Shown here in pieces: positions 1-5,800 of a stretch of DNA of 5,838 nt (positions are counted from its first letter, which is position 1; each line of letters begins with the position of its first letter). The position numbers were made by a program, and so were the translations under genes. Under the pieces are notes generated by a model. It saw nothing but the letters and a program-made list of their open reading frames with translations. It was not told the origin of the DNA and did not search any database. The DNA comes from Bacteroidales bacterium (lineage in GTDB: Bacteria > Bacteroidota > Bacteroidia > Bacteroidales > VadinHA17): the NCBI GenBank assembly GCA_003501665.1, contig DNOQ01000055.1:9645-15482 (forward strand), given 5' to 3'.

Positions 1-11
1 ACACCACTGCC

Positions 12-50
12 ATCCGTCATTGTGCCTGCGCGGGACGAAGCAATCCGTCA
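12..50. repeat. Fragment of a dispersed or tandem intergenic repeat
   Basis: The 8-bp word ATCCGTCA occurs at 12-19 and again at 43-50, a period of 31 bp. The segment between contains GGGACGAAGCAATCCG. The whole resembles the GTCATTGCGAG...CGAAGCAATC repeats that I recall being scattered between genes in many bacterial genomes; that likeness is from memory and was not searched. It has a weak inverted character: ATTGT at 19-23 against GCAAT at 40-44. It lies directly downstream of the GH92 stop codon and is cut by the window edge, so neither copy number nor full unit can be seen. Confidence 0.45.
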
Positions 51-53
51 CCT

Positions 54-2234
54 TCACCTGCTGCCTAACCGGAACTCCACCATGCCACCCTCCATTATCT
101 CTTTGTGAGTAATATAATTCCTCTTCAGCTTCTTCCCGTTGATTGTTGCTGATTTGATATAAATATTCTTATCGCTACGGTTTATTGTACTGATCGTAAA
201 ATTCTTATTTTCAGGCAACTGAATTATTACTTCGTCAAATCCCGGCGATGTGATGATATATTGCTCTGAAGCCGGACATACCGGATAAAATCCCATCATT
301 GAGCATACATACCAGGCCGACATCTGGCCTGCATCTTCATTACCGGTAAGTCCTCCCGGCCCGGCGCCATACTCTTCCGCGTTGATTTTGTTTGTCCAGT
401 ACTGTGTCTTATCCGGATCACCGGCCATGGCAAACATGAAGGGAGCCTGCTGGTCCGTTTCATTTCCATGCCAGTAATAACCTTCGTCAAAGAACAGGTT
501 GAGTCTGTTAAGGAATGCTTTCCTTCCACCCATAAGCTTAATAAGTCCCGGAACATCATGAGGCACATACCATGTATACTGAAAAGCAGTTCCTTCGCAG
601 ATAAAACTTGATTTAACGTTAGGATCAAACGGCTCTATCCAGCTTCCGTCGGCATACTTTCCTCTCACATAACCTGTTTCCCTGTCAAAAACATTTATGT
701 AATTTTGTGATCTTTTCATAAGTTCATCGTAATCCGCGGTTTTACCCAGAAGCCTTGCAGTCCGGGCCAGAGCATAATCATCAAATGCATATTCAAGAGT
801 TCTGGAAACCTGCTCCCTTTTATGGAACGCATCCCACACACTGTCTTCAAGAGGTATATAACCATATTGAAGATAACTCTGTAATGCCCGTCTCCCTTTA
901 CCATCAACATATTGTTTACGGTCGGGTGTCTCAAATGCATTCTGTCTCATATATTTGTAGGCTTTTTCTATATCAAAATCATTGATTCCTTTTGTGTATG
1001 CATCTGAAATCATCGTACTTACATGATCGCCGATCATTGCAGCACTATAATTACCCCACATGGGAAAGATTGGCATCCAGCCTCCCTGTTGTGCTTTAGC
1101 GACTAGAGATTTTACCATATCCAGGGTTTTTTCAGGTTCAAGGATAGTTAAAAGAGGATGCAGAGCCCTGTAGGTATCCCACATTGAGAAATCGTCATAA
1201 TATTCAAACCCCTCCGCCTTATGGATCAATGTATCTTCTGCAAAACCCTGGTAACTTCCGTCACAGTCGCTTACAACCCGCGGGAGCAGATAACAATGAT
1301 AGAGTGCTGTATAAAATTTGATCTTATCCTCTTCTGAGCCGGTTTTGACTTCAATTTTCCTGAGAATCTGATTCCATGAAGCTTCTGTTTCATTCATCAA
1401 CACTTCAAAATTCCATTCCGGGATCTCTTTTTCCAGGTTTTTTCTTGCGGCTTCAATACTTGTAAATGATGATCCTGTCCTTACCATAATTTCATTGGTG
1501 TTCTTGAATCGCAGGATGATGAATTGATTTTCCGGTTCATGGTTTACTATCTCGAAATCCCTGTTAAATCTGAAGACAAAGTAGCCGCTGAAGCCTGCCG
1601 GTTGACCCCATCCCTGGTAGATCCGGTGAACAGGATTAAATCCGGCAATTTCATTCCTTTGACTGTCGTACCATAATTTGCCCTGTTTTTCATCGCTGTT
1701 AGCTCTTATGAAAATGCAGTTATCATTTTTACCGGAGAAGGTAAAACGTAAAAATCCGGAACGTGAGGTAGCAGTAAGTTCAGCCAGAATATTATTTTCA
1801 TCTAAAAGTACACTGTAATAAAAGGGTGAAGATCTCTCATTTCCATGATTGTAACCGGAAGTCGGGGTAATTGATATTGTGTCCGGATTTTCAGTGATAA
1901 ATGGCATTATCGAGAAGCTCCCGTAGTCCTGGGTACAGCTTCCGCTCATCCAGTGACTTCCTCTGAATCCTGTGATCCTGGAGTCCTCATAATAATAAGG
2001 AGAAACACATTTGGCCTCAGTGGTTCTTGTTTCGGGTGTCCAGAGTGTCATTCCGAAAGGCCGGCCTACCGCAGGGAAAGTCTGACCTTTAAGTTCGGTC
2101 CCTTCACTGTGGCGTACAGCGCTCACTGTTGTTGCCTGGGCAGTGCCGATAAGCGGGTCAACAAATCTCACGTTATTCTGGGCAGTTACGACAGCTGAAA
2201 TAAAAACAAAGGTCAAGACAGTCAGTATTTTCAT
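54..2234 (-). CDS. Secreted GH92 family alpha-mannosidase
   Basis: This is a probable exo-acting, calcium-dependent, inverting alpha-mannosidase that removes mannose from alpha-mannosides such as N-glycans or mannans. The 726-residue length fits the family. Residues 1-18 form a signal peptide with likely cleavage at VTA|QNN, giving a periplasmic or exported enzyme. An N-terminal beta-sandwich (about 23-260) carries FVDPLIGT, FPAVGRPFGM (53-62) and GFRGSHWMSG (89-98). The (alpha/alpha)6 catalytic domain carries DFSMWDTYRALHPL (348-361), GWMPIFPMWGNY (385-396), EGTAFQYTW with probable catalytic acid Glu547, HGNETDQQ (589-596) and the acidic motif GNEDAGQMSAWY (631-642). These match GH92 closely. 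The start at 2234 is preferred because it opens with the signal peptide; an in-frame ATG at 2318 would bury it behind 28 polar residues. The leader is A+T-rich with no Shine-Dalgarno sequence. The family call is firm, but linkage specificity cannot be assigned. The gene follows the lipoprotein gene on the same strand after a 294-bp repeat-bearing gap. Confidence 0.95.
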   Translation of the reverse strand: MKILTVLTFVFISAVVTAQNNVRFVDPLIGTAQATTVSAVRHSEGTELKGQTFPAVGRPFGMTLWTPETRTTEAKCVSPYYYEDSRITGFRGSHWMSGSCTQDYGSFSIMPFITENPDTISITPTSGYNHGNERSSPFYYSVLLDENNILAELTATSRSGFLRFTFSGKNDNCIFIRANSDEKQGKLWYDSQRNEIAGFNPVHRIYQGWGQPAGFSGYFVFRFNRDFEIVNHEPENQFIILRFKNTNEIMVRTGSSFTSIEAARKNLEKEIPEWNFEVLMNETEASWNQILRKIEVKTGSEEDKIKFYTALYHCYLLPRVVSDCDGSYQGFAEDTLIHKAEGFEYYDDFSMWDTYRALHPLLTILEPEKTLDMVKSLVAKAQQGGWMPIFPMWGNYSAAMIGDHVSTMISDAYTKGINDFDIEKAYKYMRQNAFETPDRKQYVDGKGRRALQSYLQYGYIPLEDSVWDAFHKREQVSRTLEYAFDDYALARTARLLGKTADYDELMKRSQNYINVFDRETGYVRGKYADGSWIEPFDPNVKSSFICEGTAFQYTWYVPHDVPGLIKLMGGRKAFLNRLNLFFDEGYYWHGNETDQQAPFMFAMAGDPDKTQYWTNKINAEEYGAGPGGLTGNEDAGQMSAWYVCSMMGFYPVCPASEQYIITSPGFDEVIIQLPENKNFTISTINRSDKNIYIKSATINGKKLKRNYITHKEIMEGGMVEFRLGSR

Positions 2235-2260
2235 AAATAAATTATTTACATAATATCTTT

Positions 2261-2310
2261 TCGGATTCAATATTATAAGTTTCACAATAATAGTATGTTG
2301 TATCGGATTC
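2261..2310. repeat. Pair of TCGGATTC direct repeats in the GH92 leader
   Basis: The octamer TCGGATTC occurs at 2261-2268 and 2303-2310, start to start 42 bp, about four helical turns. Both copies sit in the context T-N-TCGGATTC-N-A. They lie 27 and 69 bp upstream of the GH92 start codon, a fitting place for a regulator's binding half-sites. No function is demonstrated, and chance duplication is possible in 126 bp of low-complexity leader. I found no convincing -33/-7 promoter pair in this leader. Confidence 0.25.
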
Positions 2311-2327
2311 CATGTCATTTTTTTATC

Positions 2328-2348
2328 CTGAACCAGCTCCTGATTCAG
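2328..2348 (-). other. 9-bp hairpin between the lipoprotein and GH92 genes
   Basis: On the minus strand the sequence CTGAATCAG-GAG-CTGGTTCAG forms a 9-bp stem (one G-U wobble, otherwise fully paired) with a 3-nt loop. It lies 180 nt past the lipoprotein stop and 93 nt before the GH92 start, next to the heptamer array. In leftward transcripts it is followed by GATAAAAAAATG, an A-run and not a U-run, so it is not a canonical intrinsic terminator. It could act as a processing or 3'-end stabilising structure for leftward mRNA, or be a remnant of an inverted repeat. On the plus strand it is followed by only three T residues. Confidence 0.4.
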
Positions 2349-2360
2349 TTTATCCCTGCA

Positions 2361-2528
2361 CTCTGAGCTCTGTGCTCTGAGCTCTGCGCTCTGAGCTCTG
2401 AGCTCTGTGCTCTGCGCTCTGAGCTCTGTGCTCTGTGCTCTGAGCTCTGTGCTCTGCGCTCTGCGCTCTGTGCTCTGCGCTCTGTGCTCTGCGCTCTGAG
2501 CTCCCAGCCCCCTGCCTCCAGCCTCCAG
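2361..2528. repeat. Heptanucleotide tandem array (CTCTGNG)20 plus four degenerate units
   Basis: From 2361 to 2500 there are 20 head-to-tail heptamers with no indel, all reading CTCTGNG on the plus strand (CNCAGAG on the minus). Only the sixth base varies. In order it is A T A C A A T C A T T A T C C T C T C A: seven A, seven T, six C and never G. The seven-base register continues through four degenerate units, CTCCCAG, CCCCCTG, CCTCCAG and CCTCCAG (2501-2528). It ends exactly where the lipoprotein stop codon begins (2529). CCCTGCA at 2354-2360 may be a degenerate unit on the other side. There are no spacers, so this is not a CRISPR array. Being noncoding, length change here would not shift a gene's frame but could alter the 3' UTR of the lipoprotein mRNA or read-through into GH92. 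Confidence 0.97.
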
Positions 2529-3980
2529 CTATTCAGCCAGATATTCAATATCCATACTGTAGTTCCATTTGTCGAAATAGAGATTACCCCCGTTCCATTC
2601 AACCTCACCCCTCTGAAAATCATAAGGTTCGCTTCTGAGATGGATCTTTTCAGGATATAATTTTCCTGCAACACCATCGTTTACTATTAGTCTGTATGAA
2701 TCTATTCCCGATTTGAAAAACTCCTTAAGGTTTTTATTGTCACTGTATTGCAGATCGTAAGATATATCTGATGGCACCCAGCCTAAACCTTCATAATATA
2801 CTTCGCACCAGTCATGAAGGTTTTTATGACCGGGTGGTACTTTCCATCCGCTCTGCCACCTTACCGGGATGCCTTTATATCTGAGCATCGACATATAAAC
2901 AAATGTCTGCATTCCGCAATCGCCTCTCCGGTGTTCCATGACATAATCAGGTATATTTTCCATTGTAGAATATTCAAGTGCACCAGTCCAGGGTATATTC
3001 TCCTTAAACCATAAATAGACCTTTCCGACAATTTGTTCAGGAGAGTCATTTGCCGATGCAATGCTGTCGGCGACTCTTCTGATATCTTCAGAAAACCTGA
3101 TATTCGGCAATTCTTCGGAAGTATAAATTTTGTACAAAACTGATGATTTATCATATTGTCCGGTCTTTATCGAATTCAGATCAATATACCGGCCTGATGA
3201 CTGATATCTGAATGATATCATAAATTCAGTTCCGATACCCTTCCGGGCGGTATTTTCAATATAGATGGTTCGGTGTATAGCCGAATCAGGAGATATTATG
3301 TAATTGGGATCTGATACTGACAGTAATTCTATCTTTTGCTGGCGGGGATGACTCTCTTTCGGAAATGGCATCCAGCATCGTATCGTCTCACCATCCGGAA
3401 CAGCATCTGCATCAACCGCGATGATGTATGTTATTTTCATATTGACGGGAAATACCGGTTCTGAACTTCTTTTCGATTCAGCAATTATTTTCTTTGTATG
3501 CCTGAGTCTTTCCATCATCTCAGGATCGCGGCTGTTCTCAAGGATCTGTTCTTCATTGTCTTCATAAAATAGTCTGAGGAGTCTCAGGTTTGATGCCGCC
3601 CTGTTGAAATACTTTTTTTCTCCGTCAATCATCCGCCATTCTATCCACTTTTTCTTATTCCATATATCCAGGATGCTGTCGTTGAACGGGATTTTATAAC
3701 TTTCAAATCTTTTAAGGAACTGTTCTTCGCTATGGGAAAAATCAAGCCTTATCCTTTCGGAAATCTGTACCAGTGAGTCAGCCTTGCGGAATAAATCAGG
3801 TTCTTCGGGACAAACCTTGCGGATAGAATCAGCAATTTCAGATAACTTCAGAAAATTGCCATCATTGTATTCTGTTTCTGCCCGGCTGATCAAAATTGAA
3901 CAATCTGGTTTTCCTGAACTGCAGGAGGAAAGAATTGCAGCCAGAATAATTCCAGTTGTCAATAATCCATTAATCCTCAT
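2529..3980 (-). CDS. Lipoprotein with transglutaminase-like (cysteine protease fold) domain
   Basis: This 483-residue exported lipoprotein has an unassigned substrate. The N-terminus has a hydrophobic stretch (4-17) and a lipobox ending in Ser-Ser-Cys20, predicting lipid attachment at Cys20 and anchoring in the cell envelope. Residues about 25-175 are charged and probably mostly helical. A beta-rich segment (about 178-262, MKITYIIAVDADAVPDGETI onward) precedes the transglutaminase-like core (about 295-410). In that core HRRGDCGMQTF places the nucleophile at Cys355, NLHDWCEVYY gives His389, and VPSDISY gives Asp405, so the triad is complete. Residues 411-483 form a beta-rich tail. Bacterial members of this superfamily act as proteases, peptidases, amidases or cross-linkers, and the sequence does not decide between them. 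The start at 3980 is the only one that gives an intact lipoprotein signal; there is no Shine-Dalgarno sequence. The gene is divergent from the PL11 gene across 116 bp, and its TAG stop directly abuts the heptamer array. Confidence 0.9.
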   Translation of the reverse strand: MRINGLLTTGIILAAILSSCSSGKPDCSILISRAETEYNDGNFLKLSEIADSIRKVCPEEPDLFRKADSLVQISERIRLDFSHSEEQFLKRFESYKIPFNDSILDIWNKKKWIEWRMIDGEKKYFNRAASNLRLLRLFYEDNEEQILENSRDPEMMERLRHTKKIIAESKRSSEPVFPVNMKITYIIAVDADAVPDGETIRCWMPFPKESHPRQQKIELLSVSDPNYIISPDSAIHRTIYIENTARKGIGTEFMISFRYQSSGRYIDLNSIKTGQYDKSSVLYKIYTSEELPNIRFSEDIRRVADSIASANDSPEQIVGKVYLWFKENIPWTGALEYSTMENIPDYVMEHRRGDCGMQTFVYMSMLRYKGIPVRWQSGWKVPPGHKNLHDWCEVYYEGLGWVPSDISYDLQYSDNKNLKEFFKSGIDSYRLIVNDGVAGKLYPEKIHLRSEPYDFQRGEVEWNGGNLYFDKWNYSMDIEYLAE

Positions 3981-4096
3981 ATTGTTTTGTTATGACTTAA
4001 GAAGTAAAAGTAGTTTTCTTTTACCGATATTGAATCTGAACAATTGTTTTTTAATTTTATTGTGCATAAAATTGTTATTGTATAATCAGCCATAAT
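3981..4096. promoter_or_regulatory. Divergent intergenic region with a small perfect palindrome
   Basis: This 116-bp A+T-rich gap separates the start codons of the leftward lipoprotein gene and the rightward PL11 gene, so it must hold the promoters of both unless transcripts enter from elsewhere. A perfect 10-bp palindrome, AACAATTGTT, sits at 4039-4048, close to the middle. It could be an operator serving both directions, though short A+T palindromes arise easily by chance. No convincing -33/-7 pair was found for the leftward gene. Neither start codon is preceded by a Shine-Dalgarno sequence, as is common in Bacteroidota. Confidence 0.55.
4043..4074 (+). promoter_or_regulatory. Candidate Bacteroidota-type promoter for the PL11 gene
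   Basis: ATTG at 4043-4046 and TAAAATTG at 4067-4074 are separated by 20 bp. The known Bacteroidota primary-sigma consensus is TTTG near -33 and TAnnTTTG near -7 with similar spacing, so each box has one mismatch. Initiation would fall near 4080, leaving a leader of about 15 nt. The -33 box overlaps the palindrome at 4039-4048, which would suit repression. The region is A+T-rich, so a chance match is quite possible. Confidence 0.3.
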
Positions 4097-5800
4097 ATGA
4101 ATAAGAGATCATTAATTATTGTCTTGTTGATGCTGGCTTTGACCAGCCTGGTATTCTCACAGAAGGGTTTGAATGAGAATATCGACAGGGGAGTGGTTGC
4201 CCTGACCATCGATGGAAATCATGCTTATATAGGGTGGCGGCTTCTGATAACGGATCCTCCCGACATATCCTTCAATGTTTACAGGAAACAGGCAGGTTTT
4301 GGTGATTTTCAGAAAATCAATAAGGAAAGCATCAATTCCACAACTGATTTTATTGATGAAACTGTGATGCCTGGTAATGCCTACCGTTATCGCATAAAAG
4401 CGATTATTAATAACAAAGAAGTGGAAACACCCGGTGAGGCAACTGTTTTTATGCTAACATCCAATCAGCCTTATTATTCGATCATGCTTAAAACGAAAGC
4501 GCAGTTGAAACGTATCGGAATTGGTGATCTTAATGGTGACGGTGCTTATGATTTTGTGATTCAGTCGCCTGATTTCAATGTGGATCCCTACTATATGCCC
4601 GGGTACTGGAAAAGAAGCCCTGAGCCCTATATGCTTGATGCTTATACATCAAAAGGACAGTTCCTGTGGAGCTATGATATGGGTTGGTCGATAGAGACAG
4701 GCACCTGGTATTCTCCATATATGGTATATGATATTGACGGGGACGGACTGGCTGAGGTGTATGCCAAGGCAGGAGAGGGTGATCCCCGCGAACTGGACGG
4801 GCATGTTCTTGAAGGTCCGGAATACCTTGTAAAAATCGATGGTTTGACGGGAAAGATAATAAATAAAACTGACTGGTTGTCAAAAGATGGTTTTCTTGGT
4901 AATTATAATTACTGGAGCAGAAATTTCCTGACAGTGGCATATCTTAACGGATTAACACCATCATTGATAATGCAACGGGGTACTTATACGATAATCAAGA
5001 CTATTGCATTAAATAAGAATATGGAAAAGGAATGGTATTGGGAGAGCACCGGTGAATACGAGAAGTATAAGGGTCAGGGTCAGCACGGGATAATGCAGGG
5101 GGATGTCGATTTCGACGGGAAAGACGAGCTCATAATCGGTACTTTTGCACTTGACCATGACGGAAAACCAATATGGTATACAGGACTAAAACACAATGAT
5201 GTGGGTTACCTTGCCGATATAGATCCTTCACGACCGGGGATGGAAATATTCTATGGAATAGAATCCAGATCACCTAAAAATGGTGTTTGTCTTGTTGATG
5301 CTGCAACGGGTGAAATTATTTGGGGTTTCGAAGGTAAGACAACACATGTTCATGGTCAGGGAATGGTGGGGGATATTGATCCGGATTACCCGGGTATGGA
5401 ATGTTATGCAGGCGAGGCAAAGGGAGGAGATCAGTACTTTCTTTACAATGCAGGAGGTAAACGGCTATCGGACAAAGACATGGGGTCGCTTAATCCAAGA
5501 CCTGTGTGGTGGGATGCTGATGATCTCAAGGAATTAAATATTAACAATCTGCTCCTTAAGTATAAAGGAGATACCCTGATGAAGATTGAGGGTAAGGTGG
5601 TTATGGTTGGTGATTTAATTGGTGATTGGCGCGAAGAGATTGTGACCAGTCTCCCTGGTGAATTAAGGATATATTCCACCAATATACCTGCAGCAGACAA
5701 AAAAGTGTGCCTGTTGCAGAACCGTCAATACCGTCTGGGACTGGCAAATTCAACAATGGGATACTTCTATCCGCCACAGTTAGGGTTACTGAAGAGGTGA
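4097..5800 (+). CDS. Secreted PL11-like rhamnogalacturonan lyase
   Basis: This enzyme probably cleaves the rhamnose-galacturonate backbone of pectic rhamnogalacturonan I by beta-elimination, like the PL11 lyases YesW and YesX. Residues 1-21 form a signal peptide (hydrophobic LIIVLLMLALTSLVF, then SQ). The PL11 opening ENIDRGVVAL (27-36) and WRLL...DISFNVYR (47-63) lead into a small beta domain (to about 118). An eight-bladed-propeller-like part follows, with calcium-loop motifs DLNGDGAYD (144-152), DIDGDGLAE (212-220) and DVDFDGKDE (336-344). Family landmarks include GQHGIMQGD (328-336), ADIDPSRPGME (373-383), DAATGEIIWG (401-410), GDIDPDYPGMECYAGE (425-440), GDWREEIV (509-516) and a closing QYRLGLA (544-550). 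At 567 residues it is somewhat shorter than the roughly 600-620 usual for PL11. It diverges at familiar spots: the C-terminus reads YFYPPQLGLLKR where typical members end near YNQPPHPxFYLG. The exact substrate is therefore less certain than the family. It is transcribed away from the other two genes. Confidence 0.88.
   Translation: MNKRSLIIVLLMLALTSLVFSQKGLNENIDRGVVALTIDGNHAYIGWRLLITDPPDISFNVYRKQAGFGDFQKINKESINSTTDFIDETVMPGNAYRYRIKAIINNKEVETPGEATVFMLTSNQPYYSIMLKTKAQLKRIGIGDLNGDGAYDFVIQSPDFNVDPYYMPGYWKRSPEPYMLDAYTSKGQFLWSYDMGWSIETGTWYSPYMVYDIDGDGLAEVYAKAGEGDPRELDGHVLEGPEYLVKIDGLTGKIINKTDWLSKDGFLGNYNYWSRNFLTVAYLNGLTPSLIMQRGTYTIIKTIALNKNMEKEWYWESTGEYEKYKGQGQHGIMQGDVDFDGKDELIIGTFALDHDGKPIWYTGLKHNDVGYLADIDPSRPGMEIFYGIESRSPKNGVCLVDAATGEIIWGFEGKTTHVHGQGMVGDIDPDYPGMECYAGEAKGGDQYFLYNAGGKRLSDKDMGSLNPRPVWWDADDLKELNINNLLLKYKGDTLMKIEGKVVMVGDLIGDWREEIVTSLPGELRIYSTNIPAADKKVCLLQNRQYRLGLANSTMGYFYPPQLGLLKR

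Noticed and set aside
2235..2318. N-terminal extension of the GH92 gene to an ATG at 2318
   Set aside because: It would put 28 residues in front of a clear signal peptide, and the stretch contains one of the TCGGATTC copies and leader-like A+T-rich sequence. The start at 2234 gives a normal secreted protein.
2337..2341. AGGAG on the minus strand as a ribosome binding site for the ATG at 2318
   Set aside because: The spacing is about 18 nt, too long, the bases lie in the hairpin loop and stem, and the ATG itself is not the preferred start.
2328..2348. Intrinsic terminator for the lipoprotein gene
   Set aside because: The stem is followed by A residues in the direction of transcription, not a U-tract.
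2361..2528. CRISPR array
   Set aside because: The unit is seven bases with no spacers and no nearby cas genes; it is a simple tandem repeat.
2345..2677. Minus-strand 110-codon open frame through the heptamer array
   Set aside because: Its first part overlaps the lipoprotein gene out of frame, and its second part is open only because the repeat unit has no stop codons on that strand. It has no family resemblance or start signal.
4081..4086. TATAAT as a sigma70-like -10 box for PL11
   Set aside because: It is only 10 bp from the start codon, which would leave a leader of a few bases, and the upstream TTGTGC is at poor spacing. The -33/-7 pair at 4043-4074 fits better, though still weakly.
4575..5700. 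Open frames antisense to, or out of frame with, the PL11 gene
   Set aside because: They lie wholly inside a gene with strong family motifs and show no recognisable protein features; they are by-products of its codon use. The same holds for short frames inside the other two genes.
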